64,000 nt of DNA from DASYPP01 sp036006525 (GCA_036006525.1 DASYPP010000004.1:1-64000); one strand, 5' to 3'; shown: positions 34,241 to 44,616, counted from the stretch's first letter. Notes: generated by a model not told the origin, from the sequence alone. Made by a program: numbers and translations.

Positions 34241-35248
34241 ATGAAGCGTAGCAACGAGTTCCTGGTGGGGCTCGCCGTCGTGGTGGCGCTCGCGGTGATC
34301 GTGGCCGGCGCGCTGTGGTTGAGCGAGTCCAGCCTGGGCCACAAGGAACAGGTCTACACCGCGCGCTTCCGCACCGTGGGGGGCCTGGGGGTTGGCGCGC
34401 CGGTATCGCTCCGGGGCGTCAAGGTGGGGCGGGTGGAGCAGATCCGGCTGGGCGAAGACAACTGGGTCGAAGCGGACCTCAAGATTCGCACCGACGTGGA
34501 CCTGCCGGCCCGGCCCGTGGTCATCGCGGCGTCGTCCAGCCTCTTCGGCGAATGGGAAGCCTCCATTGTCTCGGGTGACCAGCCCCAGGAAGACCCTTCC
34601 GTGCGTTTCATGCTGGCGGAGGCGACCCGGGCGGGCGGCGCCGCATGGCCCGGCGCCACGCTCCCGGACGTCGGGCAGCTGACCGCGCAGGCGGGACGGA
34701 TCGCCGGTGACATTGCCCTGCTCGCCGACCGGGTGGAGACCGCCTTCGATTCCGCCGCGGTGCAGGACCTCCGCGGCACCCTGAGCGATTTTGCCAGGAC
34801 CGTCTCCCAGCTGGAGGAGTTCACCCGGCGACAAACCGGGCGCATCGACCGGGTCACCACCAATCTTGCCACCACCTCCGACCACTTTGCCGGTGCATCG
34901 CGCAGCCTGGAAAGCACCATGGTCCGGGTGGACTCCGCCACCAGCGGCGGGCAGCTGAGCTCGATCCTCAATTCCGGCCGCGACGCCTCGGCCGATTTCC
35001 GCCAGTCCGCCGCTGATCTGCGAGAGTTGATGGCCACCCTGCACAGCAACGAGGCGAGCCTGGTCCGGGTCCTCACCACCGCCGATACCCTGCTCATGCG
35101 CATGCAATCGGGGCGGGGGACGCTGGGTATGCTGACCTCGGACTCGACGCTGTACCGGGAAACTACGGCGACGGTCGTCCAGCTCCGCCAGTTGCTGACC
35201 GACATACAAGCCAATCCACGCAGGTACTTTAAGTTCTCGGTGTTCTAA
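34241..35248 (+). CDS. mlaD: MlaD/MCE-domain lipid-binding protein
   Basis: 335 residues. One N-terminal membrane helix (FLVGLAVVVALAVIVAGAL), then the MCE domain (about 38-120: YTARFRTVGGLGVGAPVSLR, GVKVGRVEQI), then a long helical region (about 150-330) that would form the periplasmic needle. Binds phospholipid in the periplasm and links MlaE-MlaF to the outer membrane. mlaB and mlaC are not adjacent. Element J begins 4 bases after the stop. Confidence 0.92.
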   Translation: MKRSNEFLVGLAVVVALAVIVAGALWLSESSLGHKEQVYTARFRTVGGLGVGAPVSLRGVKVGRVEQIRLGEDNWVEADLKIRTDVDLPARPVVIAASSSLFGEWEASIVSGDQPQEDPSVRFMLAEATRAGGAAWPGATLPDVGQLTAQAGRIAGDIALLADRVETAFDSAAVQDLRGTLSDFARTVSQLEEFTRRQTGRIDRVTTNLATTSDHFAGASRSLESTMVRVDSATSGGQLSSILNSGRDASADFRQSAADLRELMATLHSNEASLVRVLTTADTLLMRMQSGRGTLGMLTSDSTLYRETTATVVQLRQLLTDIQANPRRYFKFSVF

Positions 35249-35251
35249 ACA

Positions 35252-35441
35252 GCGTATGGCGTATGGCGTATGGCAAGGTGCACATTGAGATCCAAGCAAA
35301 GTGAGCAGATGATGCGAGATGCCCAGTCCTGCACGATCATGAGGGTCACGTTGCCATACGCTATACGCCATATGCCGGTTTTCTTGCCATTCGCCATACG
35401 CCATACGCCGGTTTTTTTGCCATACGCCATACGCCATACGC
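35252..35441. repeat. Intergenic hairpin element J (gtatggc unit)
   Basis: Left arm 35252-35275 is three gtatggc units. The right arm 35352-35441 is a longer array of gccatac containing three copies of a block of about 33 bases (ttgccatacgccat..ccggtttt). The loop (35276-35351) has no recognised content. The right edge is 4 bases before the Nudix start codon. Confidence 0.88.
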
Positions 35442-35444
35442 TCA

Positions 35445-35951
35445 ATGGCTAAGCGTAAAGCGCAGAAAGAGGTAAGTGCGGGCGGCATCGTCTTTCGGCG
35501 CGGTCCGGATGGCCGGGTGCGCTTTCTCCTGATTCGTGATTCCTATCAGAACTGGGGGTTCCCCAAGGGTCACCTCGAGAACGATGAAACACCGGCGGAG
35601 GCCGCGCTGCGCGAAACCCAAGAAGAGACCGGTCTCGCCGAGCTGGTCGTGCACGGCCCCATCCGGATCATCGACTGGTTCTTCCGGTTTCGCGGCCGCT
35701 TCATTCACAAGTACTGTCACTTCTTCCTCATGGAGAGCCGGGAAGGCGAGCCGAATCCCCAGGCCGACGAAGGGATCAGCGCCTGCCGCTGGTGCTCCCT
35801 GGAGGAAGCGCTGGAAACCTTGAGCTACGACAACGCGAGGGGCGTGCTGCGCCGGGCCGGGGAGATGGCGCGAACCCTGGTCGCGGTGGGCGCCGGCCGG
35901 CCGGTCCGCGACGAGGAATCTCCCCAGCAGCAGCCGGCCCGGCTGGACTAA
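35445..35951 (+). CDS. Nudix hydrolase
   Basis: 168 residues. A complete Nudix box GHLENDETPAEAALRETQEE followed by TGL (G-x5-E-x7-RE-x2-EE-x-G) starts at about residue 41. The N-terminal KREVSAGGIVFRR-like strand (QKEVSAGGIVFRRG) and the aromatic FFRFRGRFIHKYCHFFL region suggest the diadenosine polyphosphate/dNTP hydrolase side of the family. It hydrolyses a nucleoside diphosphate-linked substrate; which one is unknown. The AraC-like gene follows after 2 bases. Confidence 0.92.
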   Translation: MAKRKAQKEVSAGGIVFRRGPDGRVRFLLIRDSYQNWGFPKGHLENDETPAEAALRETQEETGLAELVVHGPIRIIDWFFRFRGRFIHKYCHFFLMESREGEPNPQADEGISACRWCSLEEALETLSYDNARGVLRRAGEMARTLVAVGAGRPVRDEESPQQQPARLD

Positions 35952-35953
35952 GC

Positions 35954-36727
35954 GTGGCCACTATCGCCGCTTTGCTGGAGACCCCCGGCGCGCTCGCTAC
36001 CCTGCGCCGCTCGCTGCCCCGGAGCAGCGCGGTGCTCGCGTCCTGCCGCACCGCGGGCGCGCTGGGCCGCCTGCTCGACACCCGCCTGGTCGATGCCGTC
36101 ATCCTCTCTCCACGACGCGCCGGGCTCCCCGCGATCGCGCGGTTGCTCAGTCAATTCCCCGGCCTGCCTCGAGTCCTGCTGGCCCCGTTTCGCCCGGATG
36201 ACGGTGAGTTACTCCTGGCTTGCCAGCGCGGGGGCGTGGCGGCCGTGGCAGTTGAAGGGGTGGACGACGCCATGCTGGGTGACCTGGTGCTCAGGGTTTC
36301 CCTGTCCGCCGCGCGCCGCCGCGCACTGGCCGAAGCCCCGAGGGTGCTCCGGCTCTCCGAGCAACTGCAGCAGAAAGCCTGGAACTACCTGCTGGACAAA
36401 GTGGGGGAACCAGTGCGCACCAGTGTCATGGCTCAGCGCTTTCGGGTGAGCCGCGAGCACCTGAGTCGGCAGTTCGGCGCCGGCGGCGCGCCCAACCTGA
36501 AGCGGGTCATCGATCTTACCCGGGTAGTGTCCGCTGCCCAATTGCTCGGCAACCCCGGTTACTCGGTCGAGACCGTCGCCCATGTGCTCGGCTTCGCCTC
36601 CTCGAGCCACCTGAGTGAGACCGCACGTCGGGTCGCGGGGGTCCCGGCGCGTCAGCTTCCCGAGTTGGGTCCGCGCGGGGTGCTAGGGGCGTTCGTCAGG
36701 GGGAAAACGCGCAGCCGGTTGGCCTGA
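35954..36727 (+). CDS. AraC-like HTH regulator with receiver-like N-terminus
   Basis: 257 residues from GTG 35954. The C-terminal half is an AraC/XylS double helix-turn-helix: VRTSVMAQRFRVSREHLSRQ, then YSVETVAHVLGFASSSHLSE. The N-terminal 120 residues look like a degenerate receiver (LVDAVILSPRRAGLPAIARL, FPGLPRVLLAPF, GGVAAVAVEGVDDAML), as seen in a large set of uncharacterised regulators. A phosphoacceptor Asp is not evident. It is cotranscribed with the Nudix gene; targets unknown. Confidence 0.78.
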   Translation: MATIAALLETPGALATLRRSLPRSSAVLASCRTAGALGRLLDTRLVDAVILSPRRAGLPAIARLLSQFPGLPRVLLAPFRPDDGELLLACQRGGVAAVAVEGVDDAMLGDLVLRVSLSAARRRALAEAPRVLRLSEQLQQKAWNYLLDKVGEPVRTSVMAQRFRVSREHLSRQFGAGGAPNLKRVIDLTRVVSAAQLLGNPGYSVETVAHVLGFASSSHLSETARRVAGVPARQLPELGPRGVLGAFVRGKTRSRLA

Positions 36728-36753
36728 CCTCCAGAATGAAGGCTCAACGGCTT

Positions 36754-36828
36754 CCACGAAAACGCGAAGTCGCGAAAACCCGAATACAGCTTAATGTGCC
36801 CGGGTTTTCCCGGTTTGGTGTCGTCGTG
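36754..36828. repeat. Intergenic hairpin element K (cgcgaaaac unit)
   Basis: Left arm 36754-36786 (ccacgaaaacgcgaagtcgc..) pairs with 36800-36828 (cgggttttcccgg..cgtcgtgg). It begins 26 bases after the AraC-like stop. Confidence 0.85.
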
Positions 36829-36956
36829 GTAAGCGGTATGTCGCTAAGTCACTGTCATTAAACGATATAGTAACTTATTACCGATTCCAGATCTGCCCCT
36901 GTTCGGCCCGCCGTAATGGCTTATCTTGTCACCCCTGTATTGCCTTCATCTTTCCT

Positions 36957-36974
36957 TTGTGATATTTTTCACAA
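36957..36974. promoter_or_regulatory. atpA: CRP/FNR-type operator upstream of atpA
   Basis: TTGTGA-tatttt-TCACAA, a perfect 6-6-6 palindrome matching the CRP consensus TGTGA-N6-TCACA, 40 bases before the atpA start codon, where it could overlap a promoter. The remaining spacer (36829-37014) is AT-richer than the genes and otherwise featureless. Confidence 0.55.
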
Positions 36975-37014
36975 GCGATAAGTCGGTCTCCTTTTCCACC
37001 CTGGCACCCTACTC

Positions 37015-38591
<1,577 letters not shown>

Positions 38592-38592
<1 letters not shown>

Positions 38593-39473
38593 TGGCCAAG
38601 GCGCGCGCACTCAAGGGACGGATCCGGTCCGTCACCAATACCCGCAAGATCACCAAGACGATGGAGCTGGTGGCCACGTCGAAGCTGAAGCGGGCGCAGG
38701 ACCGCGTGGTGGGTGCGCGGCCCTACGCCGAGGCCCTGAAGCAGGTGATCTCGGACCTGGTGACCCCGGAGCTGGCCCAGCAGTTCCCGCTGCTGAGCCA
38801 GCCGGCGGCGCCGGACAAGGGCGGCCCCAGGCGGGCGGCCGTCATTCTCCTCACCTCGAACCGGGGACTGGCCGGCGGCTTCAATTCCAACCTGATCAAG
38901 GAAGCCCGCCGCCGGATGGAGACCCTGGAGGCCGCCGGGTACACGGTGGATCTTCACGGGATCGGCAAGAAGGGCATCGGCTTCTTCAAGTATCTGGGCC
39001 GCCCGCTCGTCACCCAGCGGATCGACGTGGGCGACAAGCCCACGGCGGATCACGCCGGCGAGATCGTGGCCCAGCTGATCGAGAGTTATTCGAAGGGCGA
39101 GCTGGCCAGCGTGGACCTGGTGTATGCCCGCTTCGTGAGCGCGCTCACCACGCCGCCCACCACGCTCCGGATCCTGCCGATCGAGCCGCCCAAGACGGCA
39201 ACGGGTCAGCGGCCGGATTACATCCTGGAGCCCTCCGCCGAGGGGATCCTGAAGGAGCTGCTCCCGCTCTACGTGCGCAACGCGGTCTACCGCGGGCTGG
39301 TGGAAACCGCCGCGGCCGAGCATGGCGCCCGGCGCACGGCGATGAAGAACGCGACGGACAACGCCGGCGAGATCCTCGAGCTGCTCAAGCGGACGTACAA
39401 CCGGCAGCGGCAGGCCCAGATTACCCAGGAAATCGCCGAGATCGTTGGTGGGGCAGCAGCGCTCCAAGGCTAG
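38592..39473 (+). CDS. atpG: F1 ATP synthase subunit gamma
   Basis: 293 residues. Central rotor shaft of F1. N-terminal coiled-coil half RALKGRIRSVTNTRKITKTM, Rossmann-like middle (TSNRGLAGGFNSNLI), C-terminal helix TYNRQRQAQITQEIAEIVGG. Start ATG overlaps the atpA stop (TAATG). The stop codon coincides with the left edge of hairpin L. Confidence 0.97.
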
Positions 39474-39571
39474 ACGGTGAGGCGGTAGGGCGGTAAGTGA
39501 TCGCAATGAGGTTCAGGGCCATCGGGTGGTTGCAGTTACCTACCGCCTTACCGCCCTACCGTCTTACCGCC
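39473..39571. repeat. Hairpin element L inside the ATP synthase operon (ggcggta unit)
   Basis: Left arm 39473-39498 (gacggtgaggcggtagggcg..) starts at the last base of atpG; right arm 39536-39571 (taccgccttaccgccctacc..). It makes the 136-base atpG-atpD gap, in an operon whose other junctions overlap. Confidence 0.9.
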
Positions 39572-39609
39572 TAATGAACAGGACTTTGAAACCAATAAGG
39601 AATCCAAGA

Positions 39610-41046
39610 ATGGCTACTGCGACGAAACCCACCACCCGGAATATTGGCCGCGTAGTCCAGGTCATCGGCCCGGTCCTCGACGTCGAGTTCGAGCCGGAGA
39701 AGCTGCCCGAGATCTACAACGCGCTGGAGATCGAAGATTCCAGCGGCGCGATCCCGGTCCGGCTCACCTGCGAGGTGCAGCAGCATATCGGTCAGAACCA
39801 GGTGCGCGCGGTGGCCATGAGCACCACGGACGGGGTGCAGCGCGGCATGCAGGTGACCGATACCGGCAGCGCCATCTCGGTGCCGGTCGGTTCGATTGCG
39901 CTGGGCCGCATCCTCAACGTGCTGGGCGAGCCGGTGGACGGTGGCGCTCCGATTCCGTCCGGCACCGAGCGGTGGCCGATTCACCGGGAGACTCCCAAGT
40001 TCACCGACCTCCTGCCCAAGACCGAGATTTTCGAGACCGGTATCAAGGTGGTCGATCTGATCTCACCCTTCGTGAAGGGCGGCAAGATCGGGTTGTTCGG
40101 CGGCGCCGGCGTGGGCAAGACGGTCGTCATCATGGAACTGATCAACAACGTCGCCAAGGGCCACGGCGGGAAGTCGGTATTCTGCGGTGTGGGCGAGCGG
40201 ACCCGCGAAGGAAACGACCTCTACATCGAAATGAAGGAAAGCGGAGTCATCAACAGCTGCGCCCTGGTCTACGGCCAGATGAACGAGCCGCCGGGCGCCC
40301 GGCTCCGGGTCGGCCTCTCCGGCCTCACCGTCGCCGAGTATTTCCGCGATGTCGAGGGCCAGGACGTGCTGCTCTTCATCGACAACATTTTCCGCTTCAC
40401 CCAGGCCGGCTCGGAAGTATCGGCGCTGCTGGGCCGGATGCCCAGCGCGGTGGGCTACCAGCCGACCCTGGCGACCGAGATGGGCGACCTGCAGGAACGG
40501 ATCACCTCGACCAACAAGGGCTCCATCACCTCGGTGCAGGCGATTTACGTCCCCGCCGACGACCTGACCGACCCGGCGCCGGCCACGGCCTTCGCTCACC
40601 TGGACGCGACCGTGGTGCTTTCCCGCGCGATCTCCGAGCTGGGCATCTACCCCGCGGTGGACCCGCTGGACAGCTCGAGCCGGATCCTGGATCCCCAGTT
40701 CGTGGGCGAGCGGCACTACAACGTCGCGATCGGCGTGCAGAAGACCCTGCAGCGCTACAAGGCGCTCCAGGACATCATCGCTATCCTGGGCATGGACGAA
40801 CTGTCCGAGGACGACAAGCTGATCGTCGGCCGGGCCCGCCGGATCCAGCGTTTCCTGTCCCAGCCGTTTTTCGTCGCCCAGCAGTTCACCGGTTTCGACG
40901 GCAAGTACGTCAAACTGGATGAAACAATTTCCAGCTTCGAGCGCGTATTGTCGGGCGAGTTCGACCACCTGCCGGAGCAGGCGTTCTACATGGTGGGCGG
41001 AATCGACGAGGCGGTGGAGAAGGCCAAGAAACTGGCGAGCGCGTGA
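39610..41046 (+). CDS. atpD: F1 ATP synthase subunit beta
   Basis: 478 residues, catalytic subunit. Walker A GGAGVGKTVIMEL-like (GGAGVGKTVV), catalytic Glu in GVGERTREGNDLY, DELSEEDK-type region as LSEDDKLIVGRARRI, and ALPHA/BETA signature SRAISELGIYPAVDPLDSSS (20 residues). ATG 39610 has AAGGA about 10 bases before; an upstream ATG in the same frame lies in hairpin L and is rejected. TGATG overlap with atpC. Confidence 0.98.
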   Translation: MATATKPTTRNIGRVVQVIGPVLDVEFEPEKLPEIYNALEIEDSSGAIPVRLTCEVQQHIGQNQVRAVAMSTTDGVQRGMQVTDTGSAISVPVGSIALGRILNVLGEPVDGGAPIPSGTERWPIHRETPKFTDLLPKTEIFETGIKVVDLISPFVKGGKIGLFGGAGVGKTVVIMELINNVAKGHGGKSVFCGVGERTREGNDLYIEMKESGVINSCALVYGQMNEPPGARLRVGLSGLTVAEYFRDVEGQDVLLFIDNIFRFTQAGSEVSALLGRMPSAVGYQPTLATEMGDLQERITSTNKGSITSVQAIYVPADDLTDPAPATAFAHLDATVVLSRAISELGIYPAVDPLDSSSRILDPQFVGERHYNVAIGVQKTLQRYKALQDIIAILGMDELSEDDKLIVGRARRIQRFLSQPFFVAQQFTGFDGKYVKLDETISSFERVLSGEFDHLPEQAFYMVGGIDEAVEKAKKLASA

Positions 41047-41306
41047 TGCACGTTACGGTGATCTCTCCCGATGCCTCTATGTTTGACGGCGAGGCGGACG
41101 CGGTGGTCGCGCCCGCCTTTGATGGGGAAGTCGGTATCCTCCCCCACCATGCACCGTTCATGACCTTGCTGGGCCGCGGGACCTTGATTGTCCGCCGGGC
41201 GGGAGCCGATCAGCGCTTCCAGGTGGAAGGCGGATTCCTTCAGGTGGTCAACAATGCGGTCCGGGTCGTGGCGGAACACGTCACCGGAGAAAAGGCTCGT
41301 GCGTAA
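41046..41306 (+). CDS. atpC: F1 ATP synthase epsilon subunit, beta-domain only
   Basis: 86 residues. The N-terminal beta-sandwich is complete (VTVISPDASMFDGEADAVVA, GEVGILPHHAPFMTLLGRG, GGFLQVVNNAVRVVAE), but the protein stops right after it. Usual epsilon subunits have about 130-140 residues with a C-terminal helical hairpin that inhibits ATP hydrolysis; that domain is absent. The following gene begins inside the end of atpC, and its upstream frame is unrelated, so this is a real short form, not a frameshift. Loss of epsilon inhibition is inference. Confidence 0.93.
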   Translation: MHVTVISPDASMFDGEADAVVAPAFDGEVGILPHHAPFMTLLGRGTLIVRRAGADQRFQVEGGFLQVVNNAVRVVAEHVTGEKARA

Positions 41307-41910
41307 ATCGCTGCTCACCGTCCTGTTCTGTACCACCATCATTCCATTCGCCGCTGCGCAAACCACCGGAACCCCGGTTTTCCTGGCCCCCACTCGCGCG
41401 TTTCGCTCCTCGGAAATCGGGGGATATTTCACCGACCCCGGCGAGGGGTTTACGCTGGAAGCGATGTACCGTTTCGGCAAGGGCTCCGTCGACTTCGGGT
41501 TCCGGGCCGGGATCGGCAGCAACGATATCAAGCTCAACCAGGGGTCGCGATCGACCTTTTTTCTCGGAGGGCTGGATCTCCGGGCGCGAGTCATCAAGGC
41601 CAGCGAGGGGTTTCCGCTCGACGGCGCGCTGACCCTGGGGGTCGGCGGCAACTTCGGCGATATCAATATCGGCTACATTCCGATCGGCCTCACCTTCGGC
41701 CGGAACGTGGACCTGGAAGGCACCAGGACGTCGTTCACTCCCTATTTCCACCCCGTGCTGGTCCAGACCTTCGGTGACGGGCCCGATCAGCTGCTCTTCG
41801 CCATCGGCCTCGGCGTGAATATCGAATTCAGCCCCCGGTTCGACGCCCGGATCGGCGCGGGTCTCGGCGACTACAGCGGAATCAGCCTGGGAATCAGTTT
41901 CACGCACTAA
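41299..41910 (+). CDS. Predicted outer-membrane beta-barrel protein
   Basis: 203 residues from GTG 41299, overlapping the atpC stop by 8 bases; GGAG precedes it. Signal peptide SLLTVLFCTTIIPFAAAQ, then strands such as GFTLEAMYRFGKGSVDFGFR and SPRFDARIGAGLGDYSG, ending GISLGISFTH. An eight-stranded barrel is likely. Function unknown. Its position as the last gene of the F1 operon is odd for an envelope protein. Confidence 0.72.
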   Translation: MRKSLLTVLFCTTIIPFAAAQTTGTPVFLAPTRAFRSSEIGGYFTDPGEGFTLEAMYRFGKGSVDFGFRAGIGSNDIKLNQGSRSTFFLGGLDLRARVIKASEGFPLDGALTLGVGGNFGDINIGYIPIGLTFGRNVDLEGTRTSFTPYFHPVLVQTFGDGPDQLLFAIGLGVNIEFSPRFDARIGAGLGDYSGISLGISFTH

Positions 41911-41913
41911 CAG

Positions 41914-41999
41914 CGGCGTATGGCATATGGCAGATGGGGACGGCTTCGAGAAATTGCGGTTCCCTCGCCGTCACTGCTATACGCCATAAGCCATACGCT
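41914..41999. repeat. Intergenic hairpin element M (gtatggc unit)
   Basis: Left arm 41914-41939 (ggcgtatggcatatggcaga..), right arm 41976-41999 (gctatacgccataagccata..). Same unit as element J; starts 3 bases after the barrel gene's stop. Confidence 0.85.
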
Positions 42000-42075
42000 A
42001 TGTGCGAGGTTTGCTTGACGCCTTCCCCCCTAACCATGTAGGTTCATGCCGCCCCACCCACAATTCGGAGGTCGC

Positions 42076-42720
42076 ATGCACCGTTCCATCGCCGGACTGA
42101 CGGCTGTTCTTCTCCTTGCTTCGGCGGAAATCGCGGCGGCACAGAACCCCGGGCTTCCAGTCGTCAACAGCGGCGTCAGCACCGGGCTTACCCTGGCTGC
42201 GGATGTCGGCTTTCCCAGCAATGACGCCGGCGGCGGCACTGCGTTCGGCGGCACCGGCAAAGTCGGGTTCGGGCCGATCGGCGTCACCGCGACGATTTCC
42301 TCCTGGAAACCGGATGGCGAGGAGCGCTACACCTCGTTCGGCGGCACCGGCAATCTCAAGATCTTCGGCGGACCACTGGTTCCGTTCGCGGTCACCCTTC
42401 AGGCGGGCGCGGGATACACCAAGGACGGCACCACGACCCTGTGGCACATCCCGGTTGGACTCGGGCTCTCGATCAAGATCCCGACCACGGTGATCGGGCT
42501 GAAGCCCTGGGTGGCTCCGCGGCTGGATATTTCCCGGGTTTCGACGCCCACCGGTTCAAATACCGACAAGCACTTTGGCCTCAGTGCCGGCGTTGAGCTG
42601 AACCTGCTGTCCGGGCTGGGCCTGCAGGTCGCGTATGACCGGGTGAGCCTGGACAATTCCAATCCGACCGTGTTCTCGGTGGGAATCCACTACGGTCTCA
42701 GCGTGCCAGGCCTTCCCTGA
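42076..42720 (+). CDS. Predicted outer-membrane beta-barrel protein
   Basis: 214 residues; ATG 42076 preceded by GGAGG with ideal spacing. Signal peptide SIAGLTAVLLLASAEIAAAQ. The mature part is glycine-rich strand sequence (STGLTLAADVGFPSNDAGGG, GAGYTKDGTTTLWHIPVG, LGLQVAYDRVSLDNSN), typical of porin-like 10-12-stranded barrels. Ten codons upstream are open but carry no ribosome site. The lipoprotein gene follows at 12 bases, so the two may be cotranscribed. Confidence 0.72.
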   Translation: MHRSIAGLTAVLLLASAEIAAAQNPGLPVVNSGVSTGLTLAADVGFPSNDAGGGTAFGGTGKVGFGPIGVTATISSWKPDGEERYTSFGGTGNLKIFGGPLVPFAVTLQAGAGYTKDGTTTLWHIPVGLGLSIKIPTTVIGLKPWVAPRLDISRVSTPTGSNTDKHFGLSAGVELNLLSGLGLQVAYDRVSLDNSNPTVFSVGIHYGLSVPGLP

Positions 42721-42731
42721 TTCGAGCACCC

Positions 42732-43124
42732 ATGCGCTTCGCTCTCCGAGCCGGAAGGGCTGCGGTCCTTCCGGCCTTCGCGTTTCTGGCGCTTACCTTA
42801 TCGCTCGGCGGCTGCGCGTCCACCATCGACGCGACCGCGCTCGGAGTGCCGGCCACGCTGGCCACGGCCGCGGAGCACCATCCCGTCGCCGGGGACTCGT
42901 TCCGGGTCAACACCCATGCGGTCTATGGCCTGTGGGGATTGGCGACGCTCAAGCAGCCGTCGGTCCGGAAGATCCTGGCCGCCCAGCTGCTGGGGAACAA
43001 CTCGCTGTCCGACGTCAAGATTCGAATCCGGAGCCGCTGGAGCGACGTGCTGATTTCGGCGCTCACCCTGGGGCTGGTGGTGCCCCGGTCGGTTACCGTG
43101 GAAGGAGTGGTGGTGAAGCCGTAG
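42732..43124 (+). CDS. Predicted lipoprotein, Bor-like
   Basis: 130 residues. Lipobox LSLGGCAS gives cysteine lipidation at about residue 28 after FLALTLSLGG. The mature part contains HHPVAGDSFRVNTHAVYGLW and SVRKILAAQLLGNNSLSDVK, resembling small Bor/YceB-type surface lipoproteins, which end with a hydrophobic strand as here (ALTLGLVVPRSVTVEGVVVK). Function unknown. Its last 32 bases overlap the 3' end of waaA on the other strand. Confidence 0.65.
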   Translation: MRFALRAGRAAVLPAFAFLALTLSLGGCASTIDATALGVPATLATAAEHHPVAGDSFRVNTHAVYGLWGLATLKQPSVRKILAAQLLGNNSLSDVKIRIRSRWSDVLISALTLGLVVPRSVTVEGVVVKP

Positions 43125-44427
43125 CAGGTTCGACCAGGCTTTCGATCAGGTCGGTGCAGCCGTCGGCCGCGCCAGCCCCCCTGGTGACCACCGCAAGCGC
43201 CTTTCTTCCCTGCGCCGCCCGCCGGACCTCATTGCCGATCCAATCGTCCCACAGGGCCTGCAGCGACTCGGCGGCCTCATAGGAGCCCAGCTCGGCCAGC
43301 GCCTCCCCGCCTCCCGCTTCCAGCAACAGGGACGCGTCGCGGCTTTCCTCCCAGCGCGGCCCGAACACCACCGGGATTTCGCATGCGGCCGGCTCCAGCA
43401 CCGAGTGCAGTCCCGCGCCATGAAAGCCGCCGCCCACGTAGGCCATCGAACCCACGCTGTACAATCGGGCCAGGATTCCCACGCTGTCGACCAGCAGCAG
43501 GGGAACCGGGCCCGTGGCCGCGCTCAACCGGACTGGTTCCGGGCAGCCGAAGCGGGCGGCGGTGCGGGTGATGCTATCGAGGTGGACCGGGGTGGGCTCG
43601 TGGGGCACCAGGATCAGCCGCGCCGCAGGGCGATGGATGTGGAGCCGCGCGAATGCCTCCAGCAACACCGCCTCGTCGCCCGGCCAGGTCGAGCCGGCGA
43701 TCATGGTGGGCGCGCCGAGTCCGAACTTGCGCAGCGGCTCGTCGCTGGAGGCGGCCCGGACTTTGTCCCGCACGCTGTCGAAGCGGGGGTCGCCCAGCAC
43801 CTGGATGACATCGGGATCGACGCCGAGCCGGGCCAGCCGGCGGGCGTCGGCCTCGCTGACCGCCGCGGCCTTCGACACCACGCGGTAGCCGGAGCGGAGC
43901 AGTGAGCGGGCCGGCCAGGAGAGCCTGCTGCTGTGGGGCCGCACCGTCCCCGCCACGATTCCAACCGGCACGCCGTGCCGGTGCGCCGCGGTGGCCAGCT
44001 CAGGCCACAGGTCCAGCTTGGTGAAGATCAGGGCGGAGGGGCGCAGCGCCGTCATCAGCCGCCGGGTGGCGGCCGGCGTGTCGTAGGGCAGGTAGTCGGC
44101 GACGTCGACGCCCAGGTTGCGGGCGAAATTCTCGGCGGAAGGGCTGAAGTGGGTATAGGCCACCTGCCAGTCGGGATGGCGCTGCCGGATCCGGGTGATG
44201 ATACTCTGGGCCTGGAGCCCCTCACCGACTGACGGGGCATGGAACCACACCAACGGCCGGTCCGGTTGCCGCTGCTCGCGGCCCCAGTCTTCCAGCCGCT
44301 CCAGCGCCCCGGCCCGTCCCTGGTGACCGCGACTCACCTTCTCGTCGAAGAGGCCCGCCGCGGGGAGCAGCGGGCGGCTCAGGAAGAGCCCTGCCCGGTA
44401 GAGCAGGGAGGGGCGTGGAGAGGCCAT
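43093..44427 (-). CDS. waaA: 3-deoxy-D-manno-octulosonic acid (Kdo) transferase
   Basis: 444 residues, GT30 family. Adds Kdo from CMP-Kdo to lipid A precursor at the inner membrane, the first step of LPS core synthesis. Motifs: WFHAPSVGEGLQAQSII with the catalytic Glu, YTHFSPSAE, VGIVAGTVRPHS, GDPRFDSV, and the C-terminal nucleotide-sugar site YVGGGFHGAGLHSVLEPAA. An N-terminal hydrophobic helix anchors it (LLYRAGLFLSRPLLPA). It supports an LPS-bearing outer membrane. Monocistronic; converges on the lipoprotein gene. Confidence 0.95.
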   Translation of the reverse strand: MASPRPSLLYRAGLFLSRPLLPAAGLFDEKVSRGHQGRAGALERLEDWGREQRQPDRPLVWFHAPSVGEGLQAQSIITRIRQRHPDWQVAYTHFSPSAENFARNLGVDVADYLPYDTPAATRRLMTALRPSALIFTKLDLWPELATAAHRHGVPVGIVAGTVRPHSSRLSWPARSLLRSGYRVVSKAAAVSEADARRLARLGVDPDVIQVLGDPRFDSVRDKVRAASSDEPLRKFGLGAPTMIAGSTWPGDEAVLLEAFARLHIHRPAARLILVPHEPTPVHLDSITRTAARFGCPEPVRLSAATGPVPLLLVDSVGILARLYSVGSMAYVGGGFHGAGLHSVLEPAACEIPVVFGPRWEESRDASLLLEAGGGEALAELGSYEAAESLQALWDDWIGNEVRRAAQGRKALAVVTRGAGAADGCTDLIESLVEPATASPPLLPR

Positions 44428-44438
44428 TCCCCAAGATA

Positions 44439-44519
44439 ATGTGGGACTATGGGACTATGGGATTGTGGGAACCAAGGCTGGGTTGTTCCCCCATTCCCAT
44501 ATTCCCGTAATCCCACATT
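44439..44519. repeat. Intergenic hairpin element N (gtgggaatatggg unit)
   Basis: Left arm 44439-44472 (atgtgggactatgggactat..), right arm 44485-44519 (gttcccccattcccatattc..). Same unit family as element U at 60887-60967. Confidence 0.88.
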
Positions 44520-44529
44520 TCAAATGTGG

Positions 44530-44563
44530 AAAGCGCCACCCGGCTGTCACCGGATGGCGCCTT
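44530..44563 (-). terminator. Terminator-like hairpin of a small minus-strand unit
   Basis: Stem gcgcca-c-ccgg with ccgg-a-tggcgc, 6-base loop; on the minus strand it is followed by CTTTCC. It lies 54 bases beyond the stop of the tiny ORF at 44617-44679. Confidence 0.6.
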
Positions 44564-44616
44564 CTGTTGGCATCGAGCTCGAAAAACGCGTCGGTGTCAA
44601 CGCATCGGATTGGTGC

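Noticed and set aside
35245..35445. Repetitive 66-codon minus-strand frame (MAYGKKTG repeats)
   Set aside because: Translation of the tandem arm of element J, not a protein gene.
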